This document shows positions 8,217 through 16,248 of a DNA stretch of 32,676 nucleotides, in pieces. The notes below the pieces were generated by a model that worked only from the letters and a program-made list of their open reading frames with translations, searched no databases and was not told the DNA's origin. This stretch comes from a virus: positions 1 to 32,676 of IMG/VR virus record IMGVR_UViG_3300027754_000278; one strand, given 5' to 3'. Position 1 is the first letter of the stretch. Each line of letters opens with the position of its first letter. The position numbers were made by a program, and so were the translations under genes.

Positions 8217-9090
8217 CACACCACCGGCACCGGATTACGCGGCATCGGCTAGAGAACAGGGCGCGGCAAACGTTGAGACTGCGCGCGTCCAAGGCAAGAT
8301 GAACAACCCCAACGTGCATGGGCCGACTGGCAGCCAGTTCGTGACGTGGGACGGCGACCAGCCAACAATTCAGCAAGTTCTGACGCCAGACGCGCAGAAG
8401 GCGTTCAACTCGCAACAGCGTGTGCAGGCCGGCCTTGGCGCGCTTGGCGAACAGGGTATCGATACCGTTGGCAAGGCCATTGCGCAGCCGTTCGCGCCCG
8501 ATCTGCCGGGCCTACAGACCAGCATGCGCGACGTGGGCGACGCTCCGGTAAACCAGGGCATGACCGGGCAAGACGCCATCATGGCGCGCTTGGCGCCGCA
8601 GCAAGCGATGGAGGACAACGCCACACGCCAGCGCCTTGCCAATCAGGGGCTTGTTCCGGGCGGCGAGGCTTACGATAACGAGATGCGCATCCAGGGTCAG
8701 CAGCATACCGACCAGAAAACGCAGGCGGCGTTGCAGGGCCTCGGGCTTGATACCACAGCGCAAAACCAGCGGTTCAATCAGGAACAACAGCGGGCGCAGT
8801 TTGGTAACACCGCGCTTCAGCAATCGCTGTCCCAACAGACCCAGCTTCGCAATCAGCCATTGAACGAGGTTGCCGGCCTGATGTCGGGGTCTCAAATCCA
8901 GATGCCGCAATTTGGTGGGTATAACGGCGTCAACGTCGCGCCTCCGCCGATCTTTGCCGGGGCGCAGGCTCAGGATGCAGCGAACATGCAGCGTTACGGC
9001 ATTGCGCAATCGGGCAATAACGCGATGACTTCGGGATTGTTTGGTTTGGCTGGCAGTGCAGCTGGGGCTGTTGGAAGGAAATACTTCTAA
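8200..9090 (+). CDS. Internal virion / ejection-type protein 1
   Basis: 296 residues. The N-terminus reads ADTPPAPDYAASAREQGAAN, and the body is Gln/Ala-rich and helical (QNQRFNQEQQRAQFGNTALQ), with a glycine/alanine-rich hydrophobic tail (GLFGLAGSAAGAVG) that could insert into a membrane. This arrangement is typical of the first of three internal head proteins ejected with DNA in podoviruses (gp7/gp16/gp20 group in P22). No enzymatic motif is seen. Its TAA stop overlaps the ATG of the next ejection gene (TAATG). The call rests on composition and on the three-gene order. Confidence 0.6.
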   Translation: MGKQADTPPAPDYAASAREQGAANVETARVQGKMNNPNVHGPTGSQFVTWDGDQPTIQQVLTPDAQKAFNSQQRVQAGLGALGEQGIDTVGKAIAQPFAPDLPGLQTSMRDVGDAPVNQGMTGQDAIMARLAPQQAMEDNATRQRLANQGLVPGGEAYDNEMRIQGQQHTDQKTQAALQGLGLDTTAQNQRFNQEQQRAQFGNTALQQSLSQQTQLRNQPLNEVAGLMSGSQIQMPQFGGYNGVNVAPPPIFAGAQAQDAANMQRYGIAQSGNNAMTSGLFGLAGSAAGAVGRKYF

Positions 9091-10523
9091 TGTCAGGATC
9101 ACTTTCTGCCGCCGGCGGCGATCTCGATCTATTGGAGGCCATACGCGGGCGCGGCTATCGGTCGAAATCGCAAGCGCAGATGTTGCGCGAGCAATCAATG
9201 TCGCCGGTCGAGATCGGCAGCTACAACGGCATTCAGGGCAATTTCCCGGTCAGTCAGGGCTTTAACAAAATCGCGCAAGGTCTGCTTGCCGGCTACATGG
9301 AAAATCAGGACCGGGAAAAGGCTCAAGCGGCGTCCGATGCCCAGAAAGCCGAGGGGCTAGCGTTTGCCAAGGCGCTGCAAGGCCAGGAGGCAGTTGCAAC
9401 ACAGCCTGCCGTAGATGCGCAGATGGGCACCGCGCCAATTCCGGGCGATGTTGCGGCGGAAAGCCCGGACGCGGCACGGACGCGCATGGCTTTGTCGCGC
9501 GCGCTGATGACGACGCAGGGGCCTGATGGCCAGATGCCGCAAGGGCAGGGTCAGGGGCCGTTGCCCGCGCCGATGCAGGGGCAGCGCATGGAGGCTCTAC
9601 CGGGCCAAGGCGCGGCGGATGATCCGGGCATTATCGGGCAGGCTGCGGTTGCAGGGCAGGCTGCGGTTCCTTTGACGCAGGCGAAACGGACGGAGATGCT
9701 GTTGCAAGGTCAGCTTTCGGGCAATCCGCTTATGACTAAGGTTGCACAGCACGCTGCTGACCAAGACGCTATTGCACAGCAGAAGCAGGACGTCATTGCG
9801 AGCCGTGAGCATATCGCGGGAGAAAACGCGAAAGCTCGCGCTGCGGCATCCGCGGACGCGGCTGCGGCGCGCGCTACCCAGTTGCAGATTGCTCGTGATG
9901 ACAGACTGCAAGCAACCTATGTGAAAGCCGCCGATCTAACCATACCGAAATCTATTACCGTTAACTCTGCGTTCAATGCGGCTGGTGTTGCTACAGATGA
10001 AACACTTAGCCAGCTAAAAGCTTTACGCGACTCACCTGAGTTGACATCTCAAGTTGGCGGCTTGAAGGGGTGGCTTCCTACGATAACCGAGCCGGGTAAT
10101 AAGTTTGCCGCGCAACTTAAGCAAATCCAAGCAACGGGCGGATTTTCGGCGCTGAAAGACCTTAAGGCGTCAGGCGCAAGCCTTGGAGGGGTTTCAAATG
10201 CGGAAGGGTTGCGCCTTGAAAACAGTTACGCGGCGCTTTCCACAAAAATGAGTCCGGCTGACTTCAAAGCCGCACTGAATGACGTGATAGATCGAACAGA
10301 AAAATTCCGCGCAAATCTAACCGATGCGCATGGTAAAAATATGGATGAGTTTGGCCGTGTGATTAACCGCGCATATCCTGGGTTTATTCCATCGCGGGCG
10401 GCTCCTGGTGGTGCGCCGCCGGCACCGGGTTTGCCGCAAAAGGTTGATGCAACGGGATACGCGGCGCTGCCCAGTGGGGCGAAATTCATTGACCCGAACG
10501 GTCAATTAAGGACAAAACCATAA
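9090..10523 (+). CDS. Internal virion / ejection-type protein 2
   Basis: 477 residues, coupled at both ends by TAATG. Residues 40-90 are helical (QGFNKIAQGLLAGYMENQDR), then comes a long low-complexity Ala/Gln/Gly/Met region (about 95-200) followed by helical heptads (about 210-270). The C-terminal domain holds KDLKASGASLGGVSNAEGLR, DVIDRTEKFRANL and the final GYAALPSGAKFIDPNGQLRT, a pattern I associate with second ejection proteins of P22-like and BPP-1-like phages. It probably lies inside the mature head around the portal barrel and enters the host with DNA. No catalytic residues are visible. Confidence 0.62.
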   Translation: MSGSLSAAGGDLDLLEAIRGRGYRSKSQAQMLREQSMSPVEIGSYNGIQGNFPVSQGFNKIAQGLLAGYMENQDREKAQAASDAQKAEGLAFAKALQGQEAVATQPAVDAQMGTAPIPGDVAAESPDAARTRMALSRALMTTQGPDGQMPQGQGQGPLPAPMQGQRMEALPGQGAADDPGIIGQAAVAGQAAVPLTQAKRTEMLLQGQLSGNPLMTKVAQHAADQDAIAQQKQDVIASREHIAGENAKARAAASADAAAARATQLQIARDDRLQATYVKAADLTIPKSITVNSAFNAAGVATDETLSQLKALRDSPELTSQVGGLKGWLPTITEPGNKFAAQLKQIQATGGFSALKDLKASGASLGGVSNAEGLRLENSYAALSTKMSPADFKAALNDVIDRTEKFRANLTDAHGKNMDEFGRVINRAYPGFIPSRAAPGGAPPAPGLPQKVDATGYAALPSGAKFIDPNGQLRTKP

Positions 10524-12646
10524 TGGCTGACGCAGCAGCGAATTGGTGGGAGGCAGCGCCTCTTGTTAACCCCAAAAGCAGCAATTGGTGGGAAAATGCG
10601 TCTTTAGTGTCTCCCGCTGCACCGTCGCGCGCGGTTCGGGTTATGCCGGGGGAGCCAAGCCAATGGGCCGATCAACCACAGGCAGAAACCCAGCCAGCAG
10701 CACAACAGCCCATCCCGCCTTTAGATGGAAACCGCTTGCAGGTCTCGCCGGAAACGGAAAGCGCGTTGCAGCGATATGGCGTCTATAATAAGCCTGGTGA
10801 ATACAACCCGCTCAAGGGGCTAAACCGCGCCGTTATGAACCCAGCCATGGGCCTACTCGGCGGCGGACTGCAAACCATGGGCGACCTAGCCGGAAACGTC
10901 CTCAAAGGCGCTGGTATGGCTGGCGATGCCGTTAGCCCAGGTCTAGGCCGCGATCTTGCTGGCATGGGCGAGATGGCGTTGAATGCTGGTGGGTTTGGCA
11001 CTGCGGGCAAGATGGTCGGCACGGGGTTCAGCCGTCCTAATATGGGCTGGATGAACCCGGCAAAAACTGCTGCAAGTGGCGTTCGGGAGAACGCGATCGC
11101 AAGAAACCTAGCTGCGGTAAATGACGCGCAAACTGCCCGCGCCTCTGCAATTGCTGACGCAAGCAATAGCGTAGCCTCCGCTATTCGGTCAGAACGGCTA
11201 GCTTCTCAATTGGGGGGCGATGCTTCGCTGGCTTCGTCTGCGCAGTCGATTGCTGAAACACCACGTTTGCCGGTTTCATCGCCATTTGGCGCGCCGCCGT
11301 CAAGTATGGCAATGGGGCAGGCAACGCAAGATTCTGCGATAGCCCAAGAAGCAGCGTTGCGGTCAGCGCGGTCGTCTGCATATGATGCAGGCACGGCTAA
11401 GGTCAATGAAGCGGTTGCCTCACGCGAAGCCGCCGGTCAATTTCTAAAGAATGATCCTGATGCGCGGGCGATGCTAAGTCGGTCGCAAGACGCGCTGAAC
11501 GATACTCCGATCCCCGGCAGTCCTGCCACCATGCGTCTTAGTTCTTCTGATCGTATGGCGCATGAAGCCATTGTTTCAGCCCTAGAAGGCCGTCCCGTCG
11601 AAATCCCACAATCGGCAGTCGGGCAAGCCATCGCAGACGGACACCAAGTTAAGACGATCCCAGGCGATCCGCCGCGCTATCAGGTCACATTTAGTAATAC
11701 AGTTGATGGCTTGAATAATGTGCGCCGCATGTTTGGAGAGGCATTCAAATCGGATGTTCCGGGCTGGGGTGCGATCAATTCCGCCCTGAAAAAAGAGCTA
11801 TACGGTGGGTTGAATGATGTTCTCAAATCCTACGTTGGCGACGCGTACACAGCCCGCCAAGCGGCTTACCGCGATGCATCCCCGGCAATTGATGCCTATG
11901 GCACAAAAACAGCCAAGGCGCTGGTTGGCGACCAAAAAGGCACGCTGCAACCGTCGTCAACGCCGAATGCGCTGGCAGACGCCTTGCGTCAGGCTGATCC
12001 GTCCGTCCTATCTGAAGTTGCCAAGCTTTCTGGTCAGGACGTTCTGCCGGCGGTGGTAGCGCGGGCGTTTCACGATCCTGTTACTGGCATGAGCATACCG
12101 CTTGATGCTGCGCGCAAAGTTACTGCGCCCGGCACCAAACTGGCGGATGCCCTATCCTTGCATCCCGAATTGAACGCGGCAGTCGAAAAGCACATATCTG
12201 CATTAGCAGCAGAGGAAGCTGCAAAATCTCAACAGGCGCTTTTTGCTCAACAGCAAGGCGCAATCTCTGCGCAAAAGATGGCTGCTCAACTTGATGCAAC
12301 CAAATCAGCATCGGTAGCTCGGGCCGGTGCTGCGGATGCTACGGCGCTTGCCGCAGAGCATGGCGCGAACGCAACATCCTTGCAGCAGGACATCGCAAAC
12401 CTGCAAAATATGCCGAGTAAGGAAGTCCTTCCAGCCGCTCGCGCGATGCTAGAACGCATGTCGCCGGCCAAGGGTGGAACTATGTCCATGGCTGATTACG
12501 TCGCCGCTAAAGCGCAGTTGGATAAGGCTCAAAGCACCGCTGCAATCCAAAAGCGTCTTTTGCAAATTGTCGGTGCGGGCTTGGTTGTGAGCGGAACGCC
12601 ACCAGCAGGACGATTTATATATAACAGCATCACGGGAGGCCCATAA
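10523..12646 (+). CDS. Large internal virion / ejection-type protein 3
   Basis: 707 residues, started by a TAATG overlap. The N-terminus carries a tandem motif, NWWEAAPLV (residues 7-15) and NWWENASLV (21-29), with a 14-residue period. Residues about 100-170 are Gly/Ala/Met-rich and hydrophobic (MGLLGGGLQTMGDLAGNVLK), suggesting membrane contact. The rest is long Ala-rich helix, including AEEAAKSQQALFAQQQGAIS. The final 25 residues are again hydrophobic (LLQIVGAGLVVSGTPPAG). No lysozyme or transglycosylase domain is seen, unlike some large ejection proteins. It would be the third member of the ejection set, forming part of a trans-envelope channel; that is inference. Confidence 0.62.
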   Translation: MADAAANWWEAAPLVNPKSSNWWENASLVSPAAPSRAVRVMPGEPSQWADQPQAETQPAAQQPIPPLDGNRLQVSPETESALQRYGVYNKPGEYNPLKGLNRAVMNPAMGLLGGGLQTMGDLAGNVLKGAGMAGDAVSPGLGRDLAGMGEMALNAGGFGTAGKMVGTGFSRPNMGWMNPAKTAASGVRENAIARNLAAVNDAQTARASAIADASNSVASAIRSERLASQLGGDASLASSAQSIAETPRLPVSSPFGAPPSSMAMGQATQDSAIAQEAALRSARSSAYDAGTAKVNEAVASREAAGQFLKNDPDARAMLSRSQDALNDTPIPGSPATMRLSSSDRMAHEAIVSALEGRPVEIPQSAVGQAIADGHQVKTIPGDPPRYQVTFSNTVDGLNNVRRMFGEAFKSDVPGWGAINSALKKELYGGLNDVLKSYVGDAYTARQAAYRDASPAIDAYGTKTAKALVGDQKGTLQPSSTPNALADALRQADPSVLSEVAKLSGQDVLPAVVARAFHDPVTGMSIPLDAARKVTAPGTKLADALSLHPELNAAVEKHISALAAEEAAKSQQALFAQQQGAISAQKMAAQLDATKSASVARAGAADATALAAEHGANATSLQQDIANLQNMPSKEVLPAARAMLERMSPAKGGTMSMADYVAAKAQLDKAQSTAAIQKRLLQIVGAGLVVSGTPPAGRFIYNSITGGP

Positions 12647-12648
12647 CC

Positions 12649-14697
12649 ATGGCATACAACGGCGCTGGCACGTTCCTCATCAACTCCGCTGGGCAACCCG
12701 TTGTTGCGGCAACAATTATATCGGAAACGGTGTTCAACGCGCTCACGGCTGACCTGGCTACCGGGCTTTCAACGGCGCTCACCAAAGACGGCCAAACCAC
12801 GCCAACCGCAAATCTGCCCATGGGCGGGTTTAAGCTGACCGGCATGGCGGCAGGTAGCGCGGCAACCGACAGCGCGCGTCTAGGGCAGGTGCAGGGCGGC
12901 ACGGGCACGCTTATCACGGCGGCCGGCACTGATACCGTTACCGGGACTGTGACGCCAACGTTGACCGCGTATGTCGCCGGGCAGAGGTTTTCGTTTGTCG
13001 CAGCGGGCACGAATACCACATCGATGACGCTCAATATCGACAGCCTTGGGGCCAAGGCGATCACGCGAGCTGGTTCAACGGCGTTGGTTGCGGGCGACAT
13101 CACCAGCGGCGAATTGGTAACGGTAGTTTATGACGGGACGCGGTTTCAAACGGATAGCTCCAATAGCTTCAACTCGCTCAACGTCGCCAATCTGTTCAAG
13201 GTTTCGACCAGCAACACCGGGTCTAGCCGGCTTGGTTTGGTTGAAATTGTAGACGGGACATGGGCACCGTCCAGCACCACGGGCAATTACTATAATCGGT
13301 ATTTCAGCATCGAGTTGACAGCAGGCATGTCCCCGCGCGGCACTGTGTCGCAGCTTTGGAATACGCAGAACGTCATGATTTCCAGGGTGGTGAGCACCTC
13401 GGCGGCCATGGCAAATTCGCACACGATTATGGATTTGGCTTATTGCACCATCCCTGTCGGGGTGGGGGTCGGCGATGGTGGCGTGCTTGCAGGCACCCCT
13501 CCGTTGCCCGTCAATGCCGACTACCAGGAAATCGGCGGCTACGCTTACAACGCAATCATCCTGACAGCCGGGCATTACAACGAAGGTATTGCCAGTTATT
13601 TTTACGACAATACCGGCGGCGTTGGCGTGGCTGCCAAATCTTCTAATTTCCTGTCTGTTATGGTCAAGAACGCGGCATCAAACCTATATTTAACTTACGG
13701 TGTGCAAGCGTATTCAGCGGGCACACAACAGGCAACCTACGCGCCAACCGCAGCCTTTAGAGCTGATGGCGGTTGGTTGGCAGGGCTTGACTTAACCGGA
13801 CAGAGCGCCGGAAACTACGGCATTGACCTAAATGGAAATGGGGCAACCGCAGCGATCCGACTGCCCTATAATAAATCCATCGTCTCACGCGATTCCGGGG
13901 ATGCAAACGACGTGCCTCTTATGTCATTGGCAGGGACTAGCATTTACCTTGGAGCTGGCAGCGCGCTAACGACAGCAATTTTTGCAAATTCGTCAGCAAC
14001 TTTTGCGCCGGCGGCGGACAATACCATATCTTGCGGCCTTGGTGGTGCATCGCCACTTCGGTGGACTGCGGTTTGGGCCGTCAATGGCACCATTCAAACA
14101 TCTGACCCGAGCCTGAAAACTAACATCCAGCCGTTGCCGGATGCGCTACCGTTGGTGGCCGCGATTGACCCAGTGACTTTCACCTGGATTGAAGGCGGTA
14201 AGGAATATCAGGAAGTATGGGAAGAACAAACAGTTCAGGCCACAGAGGTCCAAAGCTACGAAGACACTGAGATTTCTATGATTGATGGCGTTGCTGTTCA
14301 GCGCACGCTGACAAAAACCCGCGAGGCGCTTCTCTGGGACGATCATCCGGTGATCGACGAAGAAAGCAACCCAGTGCTGTTGCGTTTGCAAAATGGTAAG
14401 GATGAGGATGGAAATCCGATATTCCGCATGACACCGAAAACCTACCAGACGCCGGTTATGGTGACGAAAATGGTTGCCGTGCAAAAGCTAGTCGGCAAGC
14501 CCGGCAAGCGCACCCATTGGGGATTTCTGGCCAATAACGTGCAAAAGGTCATGGAGGGCACCGGGCGCGACTTCGGTGGATACGTGGAGGACGAGGCTGG
14601 CACGAAGCATCTGCGGCCAGATCAGCTTGTGCCGATATTGTGGAAAGCCGTCCAAGAACTATCGCAGCAGATCGCTGCGTTGGAAGCCCGATCGTGA
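12649..14697 (+). CDS. Tail fibre with C-terminal S74 intramolecular chaperone
   Basis: 682 residues from ATG 12649, with GGGAGG 8-13 bp upstream. The N-terminal 80 residues (PMGGFKLTGMAAGSAATDSA) are typical of virion-attachment ends of phage fibres. A long beta-rich shaft and receptor region follows. The C-terminus is an S74 (endosialidase-type) chaperone: SDPSLK places Ser485 and Lys490 five residues apart, as in the self-cleaving dyad, then VAAIDPVTFTWI, and later HWGFLANNVQKVMEG and LVPILWKAVQELSQQI. Between these parts lies an insertion of roughly 100 acidic residues. The chaperone would trimerise the fibre and then cut itself off N-terminal to Ser485. It is the likely host-recognition protein. 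Confidence 0.85.
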   Translation: MAYNGAGTFLINSAGQPVVAATIISETVFNALTADLATGLSTALTKDGQTTPTANLPMGGFKLTGMAAGSAATDSARLGQVQGGTGTLITAAGTDTVTGTVTPTLTAYVAGQRFSFVAAGTNTTSMTLNIDSLGAKAITRAGSTALVAGDITSGELVTVVYDGTRFQTDSSNSFNSLNVANLFKVSTSNTGSSRLGLVEIVDGTWAPSSTTGNYYNRYFSIELTAGMSPRGTVSQLWNTQNVMISRVVSTSAAMANSHTIMDLAYCTIPVGVGVGDGGVLAGTPPLPVNADYQEIGGYAYNAIILTAGHYNEGIASYFYDNTGGVGVAAKSSNFLSVMVKNAASNLYLTYGVQAYSAGTQQATYAPTAAFRADGGWLAGLDLTGQSAGNYGIDLNGNGATAAIRLPYNKSIVSRDSGDANDVPLMSLAGTSIYLGAGSALTTAIFANSSATFAPAADNTISCGLGGASPLRWTAVWAVNGTIQTSDPSLKTNIQPLPDALPLVAAIDPVTFTWIEGGKEYQEVWEEQTVQATEVQSYEDTEISMIDGVAVQRTLTKTREALLWDDHPVIDEESNPVLLRLQNGKDEDGNPIFRMTPKTYQTPVMVTKMVAVQKLVGKPGKRTHWGFLANNVQKVMEGTGRDFGGYVEDEAGTKHLRPDQLVPILWKAVQELSQQIAALEARS

Positions 14698-15011
14698 GCG
14701 AACCAATCGACAATAACTGGCTGCGATGGGCGCTGGGCGGCATATCCGCCGTCGGTTCCGCAGTCGCGCTGCATTTTCATACCCGACAAACCGCGCACGA
14801 AAAGCGGCTTGACGACATCCGGCAGAAAATCAGCGACAGCCACAACAACGCGATGCGGGACATCTGGAAGGCATTGGAGGCGGACCGGAAAGCGTCGCAG
14901 CAATATCGCGAGGTTGTGCTAACCGGGCTGGCAAAGGCGGCGACAAAAGACGATTTGGCGGCGCTTGGGCGTGAGATTGCCACGCAGTTTCAACGCCGGA
15001 AGGACGCGTGA
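14694..15011 (+). CDS. Small membrane-anchored coiled-coil protein of the lysis cassette
   Basis: GTG 14694 overlaps the fibre stop (GTGA) and gives 105 residues; an upstream start at 14640 would run inside the fibre gene and is rejected. One N-terminal membrane segment (WLRWALGGISAVGSAVAL, residues 8-25) is followed by about 80 charged, helical residues (HEKRLDDIRQKISDS through REIATQFQRRKDA). This layout resembles an inner-membrane spanin-like or holin-accessory protein. No outer-membrane partner with a lipobox was found nearby. It is first in a run of three GTGA-coupled genes. Confidence 0.6.
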   Translation: MSEPIDNNWLRWALGGISAVGSAVALHFHTRQTAHEKRLDDIRQKISDSHNNAMRDIWKALEADRKASQQYREVVLTGLAKAATKDDLAALGREIATQFQRRKDA

Positions 15012-15607
15012 TCCTCCCCTTACTCTTGACGCTAATCCCGTCCATTGCCAGCTTGTTCGCCGGGCCGACAGCCGGGGCCATCGCGGCTCAGGTCGGATCG
15101 ATCGTCACCAGCGTTACCGGCGTTGCAGATCCTCACACCGACGCGGGCCAAGCCGCGTCGATGATCGCGTTGACCGGCAAGCCGGAATTGCAAGCGCAGT
15201 TGCAGGCCAAGATCATCGACGTGCATCTTGAAGAACTGCGGTTGCAGGCTGATGCCGCGAAAGCAGAGGCGGACGCTCGCACGGCGCAGATCGTGGCTGC
15301 GGTGGCGTCTCAGGACAGCGCGCGCAAGGCGATGCTGGCATTGTCGGCGGGGGGCAGTAAGCTCGCCCTCGGCGCACCGCTACTATCCGCAATCATTCTA
15401 GTGTCGTTTGGTGCGATGTTGTGGGTGGTGCTGACACAAGCGTTGCCGGTCGGTTCTGAAACTCTGGCAAATATCATGCTCGCCACACTGGCCGCGATGG
15501 CCACCCAGGTGGCAAACTACTGGCTCGGATCGAGCGCCGGCAGCGCGCGCAAAGACAACACCATTGCCACGCAAGCAGGAGGCGCTGCACCGCGCCCTTT
15601 GTCGTGA
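15008..15607 (+). CDS. Holin of the GTA_holin_3TM type
   Basis: 199 residues from GTG 15008 (GTGA overlap). It has a hydrophobic N-terminal helix (residues 1-18), an amphipathic helical middle (60-110), and two clear membrane segments at about 121-143 (LGAPLLSAIILVSFGAML) and 153-173. These are followed by the family-typical ending TQVANYWLGSSAGSARKD. This is the pattern of the three-TM holin family described from gene-transfer agents and phages of Alphaproteobacteria. It would make the inner-membrane lesion that starts lysis. It is flanked by a membrane coiled-coil protein and a peptidoglycan enzyme, forming a compact lysis cassette. Confidence 0.8.
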   Translation: MILPLLLTLIPSIASLFAGPTAGAIAAQVGSIVTSVTGVADPHTDAGQAASMIALTGKPELQAQLQAKIIDVHLEELRLQADAAKAEADARTAQIVAAVASQDSARKAMLALSAGGSKLALGAPLLSAIILVSFGAMLWVVLTQALPVGSETLANIMLATLAAMATQVANYWLGSSAGSARKDNTIATQAGGAAPRPLS

Positions 15608-15972
15608 CCTGGCGTTACTCGCAATCCACCGGCCAACTACTCGACCCATCCGGCGCGATTATCGCAGCCGGCTATTCCGGCCACGGCGACGGCGTGAACG
15701 ACCCCGACGATCAGGACATCCCCAACGTCGGGCCGATCCCGCGCGGGGCATACACCATCGGGCGGGCGTTTACCCATCAAACATGCGGGCCGGTCGCGAT
15801 GCGGTTGGAGCCTGATGCCGGCACCGACACGCGCGGGCGGTCCGGGTTCCTGATCCACGGCGACAGTGCGAGCCTTGACCGCACCGCCTCGCATGGCTGC
15901 ATCATCCTGCCGCGCGCTACCCGGTTGACGATTGATGCGTCGGACGTGCGGGCGTTGCTGGTGACGCCCTAG
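15604..15972 (+). CDS. DUF2778 (Tlde1-like) L,D-transpeptidase-fold peptidoglycan enzyme, putative lysin
   Basis: 122 residues from GTG 15604 (GTGA overlap with the holin). It reads as a complete DUF2778 domain: WRYSQSTGQL start, GYSGHGDGVNDPDDQ, NVGPIPRGAYTIG, GRSGFLIHGDS with His85, and ASHGCIILPR with Cys99. The His and the SHGC cysteine are the expected catalytic pair of the L,D-transpeptidase (YkuD-like) fold; Tlde1 effectors of this family cut or exchange peptidoglycan stems. It has no signal peptide, so export would depend on the holin. No lysozyme, amidase or SAR endolysin is visible, so this is the likely lysis enzyme. Its 3' end overlaps the convergent HTH gene by 56 bp. Confidence 0.78.
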   Translation: MTWRYSQSTGQLLDPSGAIIAAGYSGHGDGVNDPDDQDIPNVGPIPRGAYTIGRAFTHQTCGPVAMRLEPDAGTDTRGRSGFLIHGDSASLDRTASHGCIILPRATRLTIDASDVRALLVTP

Positions 15973-16159
15973 ACGGCGCCGGGTTGGCCTCGTGCCACTG
16001 CGCCGCACGCTCTAGCCACACGGCGATTGATGCCGGCATATCGTATTCGCCCGTTGCCCAGCGCCTCACCTGGCGCTCATTGGTGGCAAGGATGTCGGCA
16101 AGCCCGCGCTGCGACCAGTGCAGCGCGGTGAGGCATTCGCGGAGGCGTTCGGGGGTCAT
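15917..16159 (-). CDS. Small HTH (XRE-like) protein
   Basis: 80 residues from ATG 16159, which has no ribosome site of its own but overlaps (ATGA) a 10-codon ORF that does. Residues 12-45 (ALHWSQRGLADILATNERQV, RRWATGEYDM) form a helix-turn-helix with the typical residues of Cro/XRE-type proteins, then PASIAVWLERAAQWHEANP. The last 20 residues are Pro/Ala/Ser-rich and lie antisense to the end of the lysin gene. It is probably the regulator of this three-gene leftward cassette or of late genes. Family is clear from sequence; target is unknown. Confidence 0.7.
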   Translation of the reverse strand: MTPERLRECLTALHWSQRGLADILATNERQVRRWATGEYDMPASIAVWLERAAQWHEANPAPSRASPATPARPTHQSSTG

Positions 16160-16188
16160 TGGGCGTGAATGGAAAGCGGCTTGGACAT
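16156..16188 (-). CDS. Possible 10-codon leader ORF coupled to the HTH gene
   Basis: The reverse strand carries CAGGAGA seven bases before ATG 16188. This opens MSKPLSIHAQ and stops with TGA overlapping the ATG of the HTH gene (ATGA). The HTH gene lacks its own ribosome site, so this short ORF probably delivers ribosomes to it. It may have no function as a peptide. Confidence 0.4.
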   Translation of the reverse strand: MSKPLSIHAQ

Positions 16189-16210
16189 GGGCAAATCTCC
16201 TGTTCAGTGA

Positions 16211-16232
16211 CGGCGCCGGGGTTCCGGCGCCG
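16211..16232. repeat. GC-rich perfect inverted repeat
   Basis: CGGCGCCGG and CCGGCGCCG face each other across a 4-nt loop. The repeat lies between the stop of the 86-residue gene and the leader ORF of the HTH gene. No T-run follows on either strand, so it is not a standard intrinsic terminator. It may attenuate or stabilise the leftward message. A related 12-mer, GACGGCGCCGGG, occurs both here (16209) and at 15972, just after the lysin stop. Confidence 0.5.
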
Positions 16233-16248
16233 GGTGGGGTGAGGCTGC

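Noticed and set aside
8512-9198. 228-codon ORF on the - strand opposite ejection protein 1
   Set aside because: Reverse-frame shadow with Arg/Leu-rich composition and no support.
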